Shown in pieces: positions 33,684-47,224 of a stretch of 64,000 nt of DNA. Each line of letters opens with the position of its first letter. The stretch's first letter is position 1. Location: NCBI GenBank assembly GCA_023213395.1, contig CM041465.1, positions 200,701,741 to 200,765,740 of the forward strand, written 5' to 3'. Position numbers and translations under genes: made by a program. The notes beneath the pieces are model-generated. The model did not search any database. It worked only from the letters and a program-made list of their open reading frames with translations, and was not told the DNA's origin. The DNA comes from Cycas panzhihuaensis (Eukaryota > Cycadophyta).

Positions 33684-34438
33684 ATGGCAAAACTAGTAGG
33701 TATAAAGTTTGAGGTGGAGAAATTCAATGGCAAGAATAACTTCGAGTTGTGGAAGCTAAAAGCATATGATATTCTTGTATAGCAGGGTTCGTACAAAGCC
33801 CTTGCAGGTAAATCGAAGAAACCCATAGGGATGTACAATGATGAATGAGATGATTTAGACAAAAACACACTTAGCACAATACGATTGTGTTTGGTAGATG
33901 AAGTTTTGTTTAACATCGTAAGGGAGCAAACAACAGCAGGATTATGGAGCCGGTTAGAAGGCCTATATATGACCAAATCAGTAACAAATTGAATCTACCT
34001 AAAGACATAACTGTACTCATTATGGATGAAGGAAAGTACAAAAATTATTGACCATTTAAATATTTTTAATACTCTTATTTATCAATTAACTAGTATCGAT
34101 GTTAAAATTGAGGATGAGGACAAGGCTATTACCCTGTTATGCTCATTACTTGAATCCTAGGATAATATTGTCACCTCAATTAGTTTTAGCACTACAGATG
34201 AATTGGAATATGATTCTATTATGAGTGCTTTACTAATAGAGGAAGTGCAAAGTAAGTTTAGTCTTAAAACCTCCACACCAGAAGCCATGACAGTAAGGGG
34301 TAAAACATTTGAAAGAGGACAAAACTCCAGTGATACATTGAGGTCTAAGTCAAAGAGCAAAAAGAGTAAGCTCAGGTGTTGGCATTGTAATAAGACCGAT
34401 CACCTCAAGAAGGATTGTTACAAAAGGAAAGAGTTCTA
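33684..34438 (+). pseudogene. C1 gag with intact CCHC zinc knuckle
   Basis: The likely start is MAKLVGIKFEVEKFNGKNNF, a typical copia Gag opening (E-K-F-[ND]-G-x-N-[FY]). A downstream block reads NIFNTLIYQLTSIDVKIEDE. The nucleocapsid zinc knuckle CWHCNKTDHLKKDC (C-x2-C-x4-H-x4-C) at 34377-34418 is intact. Stops at 33780 and further on break the frame, all at places where the family has Gln or Trp. Gag would package element RNA. Confidence 0.9.
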
Positions 34439-35110
34439 GAAAAAGGAAGATCCTGCTAAGGAGATGAATCAAGTGGAGTCAAATCAAGGTATAGATGATG
34501 ATGTCTTGGTCACTTGTAATGTTTCTCATTATCACCATGACTGGTTATTAGATTCAGGTGCTTCATACCATATGTGTTCACACAAGAGTTGGTTTTTATC
34601 ATACCAACCTCTTGATGGTGATGTTGTGCTTATGGGAAACGAAGTTTCTTGTAAGACAGTGGGAATTGGTAGCATCAGAATTAAGATGTTCGATGGGGTA
34701 GTTAGAACATTAACTAAGGTTAGACATGTACCTAATTTAAAAAGAAATCAAATTTCCTTGGGTGAATTAAATTCAGGTGGTTTTAAGTATACAGGTCATG
34801 AAGGAGTCTTAAAGGTGTCAAAGGACACCTTGGTTGTTATGAAATCCTTAAAGAAAGGAAATCTTTACACTTTAGTGCGAAGTACAGATGTTAACCAAGT
34901 AGCTACATCGTTAAAGACTATAGAAGATCCTGCTCAACTATGGCATCAGAGACTTCAGCACATGAGTGAGAAAGGACTTAAGGTGCTGATAAACTGTAAG
35001 TTGCTTCCTAACTTGCAGATTTTAGACTTGGCTTTCTGTAAACATTGTGTTTTTGGAAAACAGTATAGACTCAGGTTTAAAGTAGGGAGTCACAGGATTA
35101 CATACATTCA
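34439..35110 (+). pseudogene. C1 protease and GAG-pre-integrase region
   Basis: Open for about 210 codons from 34464. The retropepsin active site WLLDSGASYHMC lies near 34540-34580 and is intact (D-S-G-A). The GAG-pre-integrase motif LWHQRLQHMSEKGL follows at about 34940-34985. Then comes the CKHCVFGKQ zinc-binding end (about 35038-35065) of the integrase HHCC module. The original frame is lost near 35110, just before the catalytic core. Confidence 0.9.
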
Positions 35111-36090
35111 GATGTATAGGGACCAACCCCTAAAATATCTTATAGAGGATCATTGTATTTTGTCACATTTATAGATGATTACTCCAAGAAGGTATGTGTA
35201 TATTTTTTGAAAAAGAAATCTGAAGCTTTTAGTGTGTTTAAGCAGTTCAAGGCTTTAGTTGAGAATAGTACTGGTAAGATAATCAAATGTTTAAGAACTG
35301 ATAATGGATGTGAGTTCAATTCCTTGGAGTTTGAGAACTATTGTAGAGAAGTTGGGATCGAAAGACACAAGACCGCTAGCTATACTTTGCAGCAAAATGA
35401 CATTGCTGAGCACATGAATAGGACACTCTTGGAAAGAGCAAGAAGCATGCTAAGTAATGCAGGAGTGGAGTAGGGCTTATGGGCATAAGCTGTTCAAACA
35501 GCTTACTATCTGGTAAATAGGTCACCATCACTTGTAATAGATTACAAAATTCATGAAGAGGTATGGACTAGACATCCATGTGATTATTCAAATTTAAAAG
35601 TTTTTTGTTATGATGCTTATGCCTGGACTGACAAAAGTAAATGTTCAAAGTTAGACCCAAAATCCAAGAGATATATCTTTGTTGGTTATGGTAATAAGGA
35701 TGGTGTGAAGAGATACAAGTTGTGGGATCCTACTGCCCACAAAATCACCATTAATAGAGATGTCATATTTGATGAATCTCTCCTTGTAAAATCGTATGAT
35801 GTAGAATTTGAAATGAAATAGGAGCAGCAAGATGAATATCAACAAGTCAAGTTTGAAATGCAGCCATTTGTGGAATTAGAAGAGCATGAAGATCTTTCTA
35901 AAGATGAATCAGCAGCAAATTCACAGGAGTATGTTGACACTCCTCTTCTAATAGTTAGAAGATCTACATGAGTTAGTCATCCACTTGACAGGTACATCCC
36001 TTTTATTTCTATTGCTTTAGTTTCTAATGATAGTGAGCCTGCATGTTATCAGGAAGTAGTAGATGATATCCATGGACAGAAGTGGATAAG
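35111..36090 (+). pseudogene. C1 integrase core and C-terminal region
   Basis: After a frameshift near 35110-35150 the core continues with YFVTFIDDYSKKVCVYFLKK, the second catalytic Asp in LRTDNGCEFNSLEF (about 35290-35330), and the Glu in ERARSMLSNAG-containing text after HKTASYTLQQNDIAEHMNR. A first catalytic Asp block (HSDV form) falls at the frameshift. The C-terminal YIFVGYGNKDGVKRYKLWDP block lies at 35675-35735. Stops are present at four or more positions. Confidence 0.88.
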
Positions 36091-36880
36091 GGCTGTGTAA
36101 AAAGAGATAGATGCCTTGAAGAAAAATAATTCATGGGACTTGGTAGAACTTCCACATGGCAGGAAGACTATTGGTTGCAAGTGGGTTTTTAAAAAGAAAA
36201 TAGATGTTGATGAAAATATTGATAAATACAGGGCAAGACTGGTGGCTAAAGGTTTTACACAGAAAGTAGGTATTGGCTTTCATGAGATCTTTTCACTAGT
36301 TGTTAAACTTGTTTCAATTTGAGTGTTGTTAGCATTAGTAGCTTCTCTTGATTTAGAGTTGGAGCAGTTAGATGTAAAAATAACTTTTCTACATGGAGAT
36401 TTAGATGAGGAGATCTATATGGATCAACCAGAAGGGTTTGTACAAGATGGTAGGAAAAAACTTGTTTGCAAGCTCAGGAAATCATTGTATGGTCTGAAGC
36501 AATCACCTAGGCAGTGGTACAAGAAGTTTGATGCCTTCATGGAGAGCCAAGTTTTCAAAAGAAGTGAGTATGATCATTGTGTTTACTTTAAATTTATAGA
36601 CAATGGCTTATTCATTATCTTGGTGTTATATGTTGATGACATGTTAGTTGTAAGCAAGAGCATGGAAGAAATCAATAAGCTAAAGGCTTAATTAGCTAGG
36701 ACTTTTGATATGAAGGATCTAGGAGCTGCAAAACAAATCTTAGGCATGGAGATACACAGAGACAGGAAAAATGGTAAGCTATGGTTATCATAGTAGAAAT
36801 ATATAGAGAAGGTGCTAACCAGGTTTGGTATGGCAAATATGAAACCAGTGAGTATCCCATTGGCTTCACACTTCAAGCTT
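36091..36880 (+). pseudogene. C1 reverse transcriptase
   Basis: Ordered blocks: NNSWDLVELPHGRKTIGCKW, then YRARLVAKGFTQKVGIGFHE, then LEQLDVKITFLHGDLDEEIY (family LDVKTAFLHG), then KSLYGLKQSPRQWYKKFD, and the polymerase box LYVDDML with YVDD at 36629-36640. A TGA at 36320 and paired TAGs at 36791 and 36794 interrupt the frame. Apart from these, the protein is well preserved. Confidence 0.93.
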
Positions 36881-37641
36881 TCTTCAAATATGAGTCCTAG
36901 TAGTGAAGAAGAAAAAGCTTATATGTCTTATATGCCTTATGCCAGTGCAGTAGGAACTTTGATGTATGCCATGGTATGTACAAGACCTGATATTTCACAT
37001 GTAGTCAGTGTAGTTAGCAAGTTTATGGCAAATCCAGGAAAGGAACATTGGGCTACAGTGAAATGGGTGCTTCGGTATTTGAGAGGCACGAGTGACTATT
37101 GCATCACCTTTAGAGGTATAGGTAATCAAGTTTGTGGATATGTCGATTTAGACTTTACAGGAGATTTAGACAAAAGAAGGTCTACTTCAAGTTATGTTTT
37201 TACTCTTACAAATGGTCTAGTTAGTTGGATGTCCAAATTGTAGAGCAGAATTACACTGTTAACCATGAAAGCTAAATATGTTGCTGCAGCACATGCTTGT
37301 AAAGAAGTAATCTAGTTACAGAGTCTATTAGTTGAGCTTGGAAGGAGACAGGAAAATATAAAGGTATTTTGTGATAGTCAAAGTGCCATTTACTTAGCCA
37401 AGAATCAAGCTTATCACAGTAGAACAAAGCACATTACTCTTAAATACCATTTTGTTAGACAGGTTGTGGAAGCAGGTGGAGTGGCACTTGAGAAGATTCA
37501 CACCAATCAGAATTATGCTAATATATTCATAAAACCAGTACTAGTAGAGAAGTTCAAATGGTGTTTGACTTCTCTTGGCTTGTAGGAAAGATGATGAAGG
37601 GTCTAGAAAAGGTACCAGGTAATTATTGTCAAGGTGGAGAT
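36881..37641 (+). pseudogene. C1 RNase H and polyprotein end
   Basis: YASAVGTLMYAMVCTRPDIS, then FMANPGKEHWATVKWVLRYL, then VCGYVDLDFTGDLDKRRSTS (about 37130-37195, family D-x-D-[WF]-A/G), then FCDSQSAIYLAKNQAYHSRT (about 37370-37430), ending in a LTSLGL tail near 37583. This is the copia RNase H order. Interrupted by TAG stops at Gln and Trp positions. Confidence 0.9.
37630..37641 (+). other. C1 polypurine tract
   Basis: CAAGGTGGAGAT directly before the 3' LTR, the usual copia polypurine tract. Confidence 0.88.
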
Positions 37642-38285
37642 TGTTGGATATTATGACAACAATTATGGGGCTAATATTTTGGCATGTTTTTGGCATAATT
37701 TCCCCCCTAATCTTTCTCAGGGGGTTACAAGGGGGGCAAGAGCCCCCATTAGTCAGGGGGTGTGGGGGGTGTAGAATGCCCCCCGCTATGAGGGGGTTTG
37801 GGGGCGATAGCCCTTGACCTAAAAAATTAGCCATATAAACCTTATCAAAATATAAAGAGAATCAGGGTCGTTTGATATAAATAACCTAGATTCTACGGTT
37901 GAGATTTAGGTCTTAGATGTTCCTCTCATATAGCCCATTTTAGGGGTTTTCTTATTATGTTGTAATGTAATGTAATGTACAGTGATGAGGGTGGCAGCTG
38001 GTTATTGTTCCTGAGAGCACTCAGCTACTGAGATATACTATTTCTCCATTCTACAATAATAAAGATCGATACCTTTCCTGTGTGAATGTTTCCCTAGCAC
38101 ACTGCTAGGGTTTTACTACGTTATATCGGGTGCACATGTGATGTTTGGCTTTCATTTTCATGTTATTGTATAATCTCTAATTTTAGAACTTGCAAGTAAT
38201 TTTAAGTTTCAATTTCTGTAACTAGTTATAAGAATGCAATAGATCTTGGTGGTGGTTAAAGGGTTGGGACCTTGTATTCTCAACA
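37642..38285 (+). repeat. C1 3' LTR
   Basis: 644 bp, partner of 32969-33612. Begins TGTTGGATATTATGAC and ends TTCTCAACA. Confidence 0.95.
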
Positions 38286-38459
38286 ACATTAAGGTATATT
38301 TAGTTTGATCATAGTATCTTTTGTAAACTAGTTACCCATCATCCACATACTTTATCCAAATCTTTTACTTTTGAGAAACAAGTTTCACCATGATCATTAT
38401 CACCTTTTACCATCCAACTTCCCTTTTAAAGTAAGAGTTTCAAGTGCCAAGGGGACAAA
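38286..38459 (+). other. G3 3' end after C1, with polypurine tract
   Basis: Resumption of G3 after the C1 insertion. The purine-rich CAAGGGGACAAA immediately before the 3' LTR (about 38448-38459) is the likely polypurine tract. Confidence 0.7.
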
Positions 38460-40762
38460 TATTTTATCAAACTTTGATCCTTAATTGATTTTCGTTACTA
38501 TTAATGAGTTTCTTACCCCATTTACTTTTGATATGGTTAATTAAGGCTTGTTTCATGTTATATTAGGCCATGTTTTAATGAAATACATTATTATTCTTTA
38601 GATGATATATGTTGAATAATGATGATTATATTATTATGTTTTTTTAGTTGTCAATGTGTGAGAACTATAGTGATAAAACCTCTCCTTTATAATTATTCAA
38701 CTCACTTTTTCTTTAAAACATTCTTTTATTTTGTTATCATCTTTTTAGTTTCACCTTTTAAATCATCCCCTTTTCACTATTTTTGGGCCTATACTTATAG
38801 TTTTCACATCTTTTTGGGGTTCTTTTGTCATTGATTAAGTTATTTTTATTTAAATTTTATAATAAAAATTTAATTTTGACCTTTTAATTAGTAAGTTTTA
38901 CTTCCTAATTTATTGTATTTTTGGTCTTGCTAAAAATGTAATCGATCGCATTTTATTAATGATGTCATATTTTTTATTATTAATAAAACATGATTGGTCA
39001 TATTTTGTACTATCATACATGTAAAATTTTTAATCAATACACTAATTTTATAGGCCACCACCTAGATTCAGTGGAAACTGACTCCACTCATGCCTTGAAC
39101 CCTCTAAAACCCTAGAGTGTTCATTCATTTGCATTGTGATGAGCTTGGTGCTAAGGTTTTGAGAGTGATTCTTCAAAAATTAAAATATTTTAGCTTGTTA
39201 TTTTGGAGATCTATCTTAGAAGAAAAGATGAAGTCAAGGGAAGAAATTTAAAGTTCTATTTGCTATCTTACTATCGTATGAATCTTAATTATTATTGCTT
39301 GTTAAGATACTTGGTTTATTATGATATTTTTAGCTTTAGACTTTATATCCTTGGTAAGATCTTATCTACTCTAGTTTCTTCTTGTTTGGCTACTCTTTTG
39401 ATGACTTGTTATGACTAGATTTGCTCCTCTCCTTTTGTTGACTTCTAAGAAACCTTTATCTATGTTTTTCCTTGGAAAACTTGGCTAAAAGGCCAGCCCT
39501 TTATATGAAATAAAAAGGGTAGACTATTGTGAAGAAGGATCTATCTCTTCACTATAAAAAATAGCTACTCTCTCCTATTCTCCTCAGGTATCTAGGTTTC
39601 CCAAGAGATCTAGTCTCATCTTTTCTTCGTCTTTAGCTATTATTGGACTTATTCTTGATTTTTCTTTCTTTTTCTTTCTAGTTTTAAGGAAAAACTTAAG
39701 AAGATTATTTATTTTAAAGGGGAGACAACAATTCCGAGTCAAGAATCAATCATTAGAATAAAAAATTCTAAAACTTGTTGGTGTTGTATTTCTTGCCTTC
39801 ATCCTTTTGCACTTTCCTCTCATTTTAGGAAAGAAATTTAGGTGTTTGAATGATATACTTTTGTTACAATTGGCTTGAATAAGATTCAAGCATCCCATGG
39901 TGTTTTAAAACCATGACTGCTAGAATCTCTTTATGTTACTAGTCTATTATCTTTTTGTAAGAAGATCATCTATATATAATTATATGTCACTTTTATAGAC
40001 TGTATATCATTCTTAGTGGCTAAAAATTATTTTTGAAATCTTTCATTTTCTTTTTTAGTCATTCTTTAAAAATAAAATAACATGTGAATGAGATTAAAAG
40101 ATTTCTATAAATATTTCATATTATTTTATATTTCATCAAGTTGCATATAGAGTTGCATCTCATAATAGTTACATTTCATGCTAGTTGTGCTTGTTAAAAA
40201 AGTGCATTGCATTTAAAGGATACTTACATCTTTCATTTTAGTGTATTTCATTTAAAAAATAAAACAAACAAGAAGTTGCATAAGTGATTAATTTTTCTTA
40301 CTTGATTTGAAAAGAAGATAATTAGATCTTTTTTGTCTCTTTGTCTATTTTTTTGTGTGCTCTCATTAAAATAAAAATAAAACAAAAAGAAAAAAGAAAA
40401 AATGCCTTTCCATTTCTTAACCCTTTTCTTTATTTTAATAAAACTCAAAAGGTTGAAATAATAAAAGTAAATGAGTCCCTAGGAAGGAGACAAGATACAT
40501 TATCAGCATAATCTAAACTTATAACTCCTCTACCTGATTATATAGGCTAGTGGATTCTAGTACATCCTTTACATCTTAGCCTTTCATTATTATACTTATA
40601 TCTAAATTAAATAAGACAAATAGGTGGAGACTCCTTCTTAGTAGTTGGAAAAGGTGGTGTTCCAATTCCCATAGGTTTCTTATCTCTTATCTCAGACTTG
40701 AAATGGAGGGAACATACTGATAGTTGAGAGATACTTAGTTTGGGCCTAACTAAAGCATGCTA
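38460..40762 (+). repeat. G3 3' LTR
   Basis: Begins TATTTTATCAAAC (TG changed to TA) and ends GCATGCTA (CA changed to TA). Partner of 18498-20804. Followed by GATTG, matching AATTG at the left end. Confidence 0.92.
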
Positions 40763-41266
40763 GATTGATAGTTAATGAAGGGATAAACTCTTGATTCAAC
40801 TAATGGATCAACTTGGGAATATGAAGGTGTAGGGTATGAGTACCCACCTCCAACATATAGTAGGCAAGAGGTAGATCCATAGGGAGTATGCCCCTATTGA
40901 TAAGGGACATAAGTGGTATGGGAATATATGGTCCCCTTTAATTAGTAGGGAGGAGTAGCACTTGAATGGGGATATGATAGATAGGAAGGTGGGTGAGGTG
41001 GTCTCAACCCACCTCAAGGGTATGCCACATAAGCAAATGAGAGGTAAGGATATGCCCCTATAGGGGTAGATAAGTGATGAGGTGGAAGGTGTAAGGATGC
41101 AAGCCTCTCTTAATAAGAGCCCACATGAGCATAGAGTAGGATGCATGAGATGTGGGATGAGGAATAGGGCTTTTCCGATAGGGTCTACCAATGTGGGGGA
41201 TAACCCCATATGGGTGGAGAGGGCTTGCCCCATAGGTAGGAAGGGGGTTTAAGCCCCCATGCCCCT
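40763..41266 (-). pseudogene. G2 Pro-rich gag N-terminal region, between G3 and C2
   Basis: Minus-strand coding remnant rich in Pro, His, Tyr and Leu (for example GASPLHPYGVIPHIGRPYRK). It aligns with 4270-4720 of G1. It continues directly from G2 sequence at 18497 once G3 is removed, and is cut at 41266 by the C2 LTR. Confidence 0.65.
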
Positions 41267-41708
41267 TGTGAGAATAGATATCATGCACAATGTCATAGGA
41301 TCAAGAAGACAGAAAATTACAAGTAAACAGACATTGCACACGTACACAGATTTTACCAAGTGGAAAACCCCTTATGGGGAAGAAAAAACACCTCCTAAGC
41401 TATGATTTTATTTATATCAGAAACTATACAAAGACCATAAAAATACCCTCTAAATACAACAAACTAGCCTTTGAAATAGGCTTTAGACAACCTTCTAGAT
41501 TCTTGAAACCATCTCCTTGAATCTAGGAGAGGGTATTAATAACAAGAAAGGTTCGTTGAAATGGGCAGTTACACATTTCAATGACCTTTCACATAATAAT
41601 AACATTAACTCTTAACTTTAAACCTTTGAATCACTTAAATATTTATTTATACATGTGACATAAATATAACATAACCATTAAATAAAACTAACATTAATAA
41701 TCCTAACA
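41267..41708 (-). repeat. C2 3' LTR
   Basis: On the minus strand begins TGTTAGGATTATTAATG and ends CTATTCTCACA. Partner of 48323-48772. Confidence 0.93.
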
Positions 41709-41717
41709 TCCCCCTTT
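41709..41717 (-). other. C2 polypurine tract
   Basis: AAAGGGGGA on the minus strand directly before the 3' LTR. Confidence 0.85.
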
Positions 41718-42560
41718 ACTGTTAGCTTTTATAATATAGAAAAAGAAGGTCTTCATCACATTGATCCCCCTTTGATGGAGACTTCTTTTATCTTTAACAA
41801 ATCTCATAGGTTTAGAAACTTGACTTTAGTCAAAGACTTTGTGAGTATGTCAGTAACCTGTAGATCTATAAGACAATAAGATAAATAAATAATATTATTA
41901 ATAACAAGATTACAAATAAAATACTGATGTAATTCTATATGTTTAGTTCTTAAATGTGTAATCAGATTTGTAGTAATAGCAATGTCACATTGATTATCAA
42001 CTTTAAGTTCTCTGGAAGAGTTAAGAGTCAGACCAATTTTATTTAGAAGAGATTTGAGCTAAAGTACTTCTTTGTTGGATTCAATGAGTGCTCAATATTT
42101 AGCTGTAGTTGTTGATAGAGCTAGTGCCTATATTTTTTTACTAGACCAAGTAATTGGTGAAGAATCTAGAAAAAATACATAACCTGATGTAGGCTTACAA
42201 TCATTTATATCACCTGCACAATCTAAATCAGTATATCATATTAAAGTTAGAGGTTTACTACAAAAATTATAAGTTAGTCCATAAAAAACTGTGTTATGAA
42301 GATATTGTAATATACGTTTAGAAGCTTTCCAATGTGATTTATATGGCATTTACATATAACATGAACATAAAGTGACATCATAAGATATATTAGTGTGGGT
42401 ATGAGTTAAATAAATAAGACTACCAATTAGTTATCTATATAAGGCTGGATCACATAAAGGTGTGGAATAATTCGTATATAGTTTTACTCCTGATTGTAAC
42501 AGATTAGAGATAGGTTTAGCATTTTCCATGTTAAACCATTTAATTAAGTCTAAAATATAT
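41718..42560 (-). pseudogene. C2 RNase H
   Basis: The minus strand reads KEVLQLKSLLNKIGLTLNSS, then VDNQCDIAITTNLITHLRTK, then VTDILTKSLTKVKFLNL, ending just before the polypurine tract. This is the typical copia RNase H C-terminus (D-N-x-[SA]-A-I, then H-x-R-[TS]-K-H-I). Upstream parts to about 42560 are readable with stops. Confidence 0.82.
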
Positions 42561-43290
42561 TTTGGCTAGGATATAGTTATTTTTAAATCATTTTGATAAA
42601 TTTGTAATTCAAGAAAATAATATAGAAGACTTAGATTGGTCATTTTAAATTTATTCATTAAAGTAGTTTTTAAGTGATGAATGATATTTGTTGATGATCT
42701 AGTGATGATGATATCATCAACATATAGGATTAAAATGGTAATATTTTTGTTTTCATATTTGAAATAAAGATTTAGATCAGTAATACATCTAGTGTATCTA
42801 ATTTAAATTAGATAATCATCAACTTTAGTATACCAAGCTTGAGGAGCTTGTTTTAGTCCATAAATAGATTTCTTTAGTTTACAAACTAAATTAGGATTAT
42901 CAATAAAGCTAGGTGGCTGAGACATGCAGATCTCTTCTTTGAGATCACCATTTAGAAATGTGCTTTTTACATCCATTTGATAGATTTCCCAACCAAAATC
43001 GGCTGTTAGAGTAATAATTATTTTAATCATTTTTATCTCTACAATAGGGGCAAAGGTTTCGTTATAATCTATGCCATCAATTTGAGAAAATCCTTTTGTG
43101 ACTAGACGAGCTTTATACTTTTCATCTAAGGTTGTTGAGTTATATTTAGTTCTATAAACCCATTTATAGTCAACTATATTTTTCCCTAGTGGGAGTGGTA
43201 CGAGATCCCACGTTGAATTTTTGATTAAAGTATCGAATTTAACTTGCATAGCTTCTTGCTATACAAGATTATTACTAGCTTGTTTAAAGG
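42561..43290 (-). pseudogene. C2 reverse transcriptase
   Basis: A 148-codon open stretch (42803-43249) has NSTWDLVPLPLGKNIVDYKW, then YKARLVTKGFSQIDGIDYNE, then IYQMDVKSTFLNGDLKEEIC and KKSIYGLKQAPQAWYTKVDD, the copia RT fingers and palm. The polymerase box follows as LILYVDDIIIT (YVDD near 42708-42719), after a stop. The N-terminal half is intact. Confidence 0.92.
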
Positions 43291-44860
43291 TTTTAGGATC
43301 ATTATTGTCCATTATTTTGGCTATTAAATCATAGTTAGCATGTAATTTTTGTGCATGTGTTCACCTAGTATCTGAAGGATTACCTACATCAGATCTAGTG
43401 TTAGCAATTGTTTTCTTTGCCTATATAGGCTATTTGTTGAGAACTAATTATGTAGTTACAGGTTAATTAAGGAGCTAACTTGAGAAGAAGAGTCTATTTT
43501 AGTAGGTTCAGATAGAGTCCAATTCTGGACTTTAGTAGATAAAGATTCTATAATTTCAGGATCAACTTGTTTGTCTGAGGGGTCAACCAAATAGGTGTTA
43601 GTTAACAGATTTTCAACCGAAAGTTCTACATAAGTAGAGGTTGAAGAAGATCCTTCTTCATCAAATATAACATTAAGCAAAATTAAAATTTGATGCATAA
43701 CTAGATCCAAAAGTCTATAGGCTTTAATTTCTTCACTGTATCCAACAAAGATGTATTTTGGACTCTAAGAATCAAGTTTCTTGCGTTTTTCTTTGGGAAC
43801 GTGTCCCTACACAATACTTCCAAAGATTCATAAATGATTGACTAAGGGTTTTATTCCAGATCACTTTTGTTATAGAGTAATATTTTGTAAGCATTTACTA
43901 GGTAAACGATTTAGAAGATAGTTGGAGTAGTTAATTGCTTCTGCCCACAACTTTAAATTAAGATTCTTTGCATGTAACATGCAATGAGTCATCGCAACAA
44001 GAGTGCAGTTCTTGCATTTAGAAATACTATTTTGCTGAGGAGTGTATGCAACAGAATGTTGAAATTGAATTCCATCCTTTTTATAGAAGGGAGTGAATTT
44101 TCCACTTAAGTATTCTTTGGCATTATTAGATCTGAAAATTTTAATTTTTAAGTTTGATTAGTTTTTAACAAGTGTTTCAAATTCTATGAAAATATCAAAT
44201 ACTTGACTATGTGTTTTGAGTGTGTATACCCAACATTTTCTAGAAAAATCATCAATAAATGTAACAAAATAATGAGAGCCAAAGTATGATACTATATGAA
44301 ATGCTCTACATATATCAGATGGAACAAGTTCAAGTAGAACTTTCGCTCTGAATTGACTTTTATGTCGAAAAGGGTCCATGTGTTACTTACCTGTTACACA
44401 GGCTTCATAGACACCATAAAGAGTATTTAAAGGTGGAAGACCATGAACCATGTCATGTCTTTTTAGGTATTAGAGTTTGCCATAACTAGTATGTCCAATG
44501 ATACATGCTAAAGTTTACTGACTCAGTCAGATTTGGCTATGAAGGCACTGAAGGGTTTTGTTTTATTATTTTGTAAACTTATTAAACTATATAGATCTAT
44601 ACTATGATCAACATGTCCTAAGGTAATACATTTAAATTTATTTAATGGTTCTTTAATAATAAATTTATCTTTCTAGAATTCAACAACAAGGTCTTTCTGG
44701 CAGATTTGGTAAATAGAGAGTGGGTTTGGTAATAAACTAGGTACGTAGAAGATGTCCTTTATTAAACCATCTTTTAAGGTAACATCACTTGATCCTTTTA
44801 CTTTAAGTTAGGTTCAACTTCCAAAATAAATCTTTTCTTTAGAGTTAGTTTTAGATTGAT
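43291..44860 (-). pseudogene. C2 integrase and integrase-RT linker
   Basis: FVTFIDDFSRKCWVYTLKTH at about 44230-44290 is the first-Asp region of the copia integrase core. Downstream come a DNAKEYLSGKF block (about 44100-44135, second Asp) and a YTPQQN-containing block, then PKYIFVGYSEEIKAYRLLD (about 43700-43770). The linker 43456-43710 is open and acidic (EEGSSSTSTYVELSVENLL). GAG-pre-integrase text with H and C residues lies near 44450-44530. Stops interrupt the zinc-binding part. Confidence 0.8.
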
Positions 44861-45974
44861 AAGTGGATAAGTTTTTCTGGTGTCCTGTCATGTGATGGGA
44901 TGCACTAGAGTCAAGGATCCATTATGGTGGTTGATTAGTTAGGGCAACAAATATAGAAGTTATTGCCATTAAAGAATGATTATGAGTTTGTTGTCAGTTT
45001 TGTGGTCGAGATTGAGGTCAGTTTTGTAATCTCTTAGAAGCTTTCCATGCTTCCGAAGCTATTATACTTCTACAGACATCAATAGTATGGCCTCTAGTAT
45101 GATAATAGGCACAACTAGTGTTTTAAGAAGGATTTACATTATTCTAATTAGGAAAGGACTGATTAGAAGCATTCTAATATTTAGATGGACTAAAATACTT
45201 AATGTTATTTTGGGAGTTAGGTGGTGAGCCTCTATGAGGTTTATGAAATTTTAGATTACTATTAAAGTTGTTTTGATGTTTGTTTTTATTTTTTAGATTA
45301 GTTTTAAAAAATAAATCCTAGGAAGGATCTTTTAATATGCCTATCTGAATTAATATTATTTGATGTTCTATTAGTTAGTTTATCAACTGATTAAATGTTA
45401 TAGGAGGATTTCCAGTTTGTTGTCTAGTTGTTTTAAAAAAATTAAAATGTTTTGGTAATTTGTTTATTGTAAGATGAATGAGCATATCGTCATCTTTAGC
45501 ATGAGTGATTATTTATTCGGTATCACCTACTTTAGTTTTAGATTTAATATAGTTACCTAAGTCTTTATTAATTAGTTAAATTTTGCATAAAAAATCCTCA
45601 ACGTTAGAAAAATCATCATAATTAAGGTCATACAATTGTTGTTCTAAGATAACTAGTTGATGTGTATCGACCTTATCATATTTTTCTTACAGAGTGTTCG
45701 AGACAGTGGCTAGATCATCTATTACAAAAAACTGTCGACTGATTTCTAGTGAAAGTGAGTTCAAGATGGTACCTAGTGTTGAATCTAAGTTCATCAAATA
45801 TACCATATAGATTTCTGAAGTTGCATCGGTTGGTTTTTAAAATTCACCTGTCACATATCCCCATATCTTTTGCTGTTTAAGCTGATGGGATATACGATTC
45901 CTCCAGTCAGCATAGTTTGGGCTAGTTAAAACTAGAATTAGAACGCATGTGATTTTCCCTAGCATGAAAGCCAT
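44861..45974 (-). pseudogene. C2 gag and protease
   Basis: Gag probably starts with MAFMLGKITCVLILVLTSPN at 45974. It continues with NYADWRNRISHQLKQQKIWG, a long helical middle and a degenerate zinc knuckle CAYYHTRGHTIDVC (second Cys replaced by Tyr) near 45080-45120. The protease active site reads WILDSSASHHMTG near 44885-44925 (Gly of D-S-G replaced by Ser). About ten stops occur, so this is well decayed despite the moderate LTR divergence. Confidence 0.82.

Positions 45975-47224
<1,250 letters not shown>

Larger units (their letters stand above)
32969..38285 (+). mobile_element. C1: Ty1/copia LTR retrotransposon (Tnt1/Tork-like)
   Basis: A 5317-bp element with 644-bp LTRs (32969-33612 and 37642-38285), a perfect initiator-tRNA-Met primer site and a polypurine tract. 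Flanking pentamers ATGTT and ACATT fit a decayed 5-bp duplication. Gene order is gag, protease, integrase, RT, RNase H, which defines Ty1/copia. The Gag start, CCHC knuckle and GAG-pre-integrase text resemble the tobacco Tnt1 group. One frameshift near 35110-35150 and about fifteen in-frame stops inactivate it. It is inserted in the 3' region of G3. Confidence 0.95.
18498..40762 (+). mobile_element. G3: Ty3/gypsy LTR retrotransposon with long LTRs, containing C1
   Basis: Two LTRs of about 2.3 kb (18498-20804 and 38460-40762) in direct orientation, with AATTG/GATTG target duplication, a primer-binding motif after the 5' LTR and a polypurine tract before the 3' LTR. The plus strand encodes gag, protease, RT, RNase H and integrase at 21240-27739. 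A long 3' region follows, which holds the copia element C1. In a 117-base hand-aligned stretch the LTRs differ at 14 positions, all transitions. Without C1 the element is about 17 kb, large for gypsy and in the range of Tat/Ogre-like elements (inference). Stops throughout make it inactive. Confidence 0.92.

Noticed and set aside
40808-41233. 141-codon minus-strand open frame rich in Leu, Ser and Pro.
   Set aside because: It overlaps G2 gag coding sequence in another frame. The frame homologous to G1 is the neighbouring one (41058-41288), so this is probably a chance frame in Pro-rich sequence.
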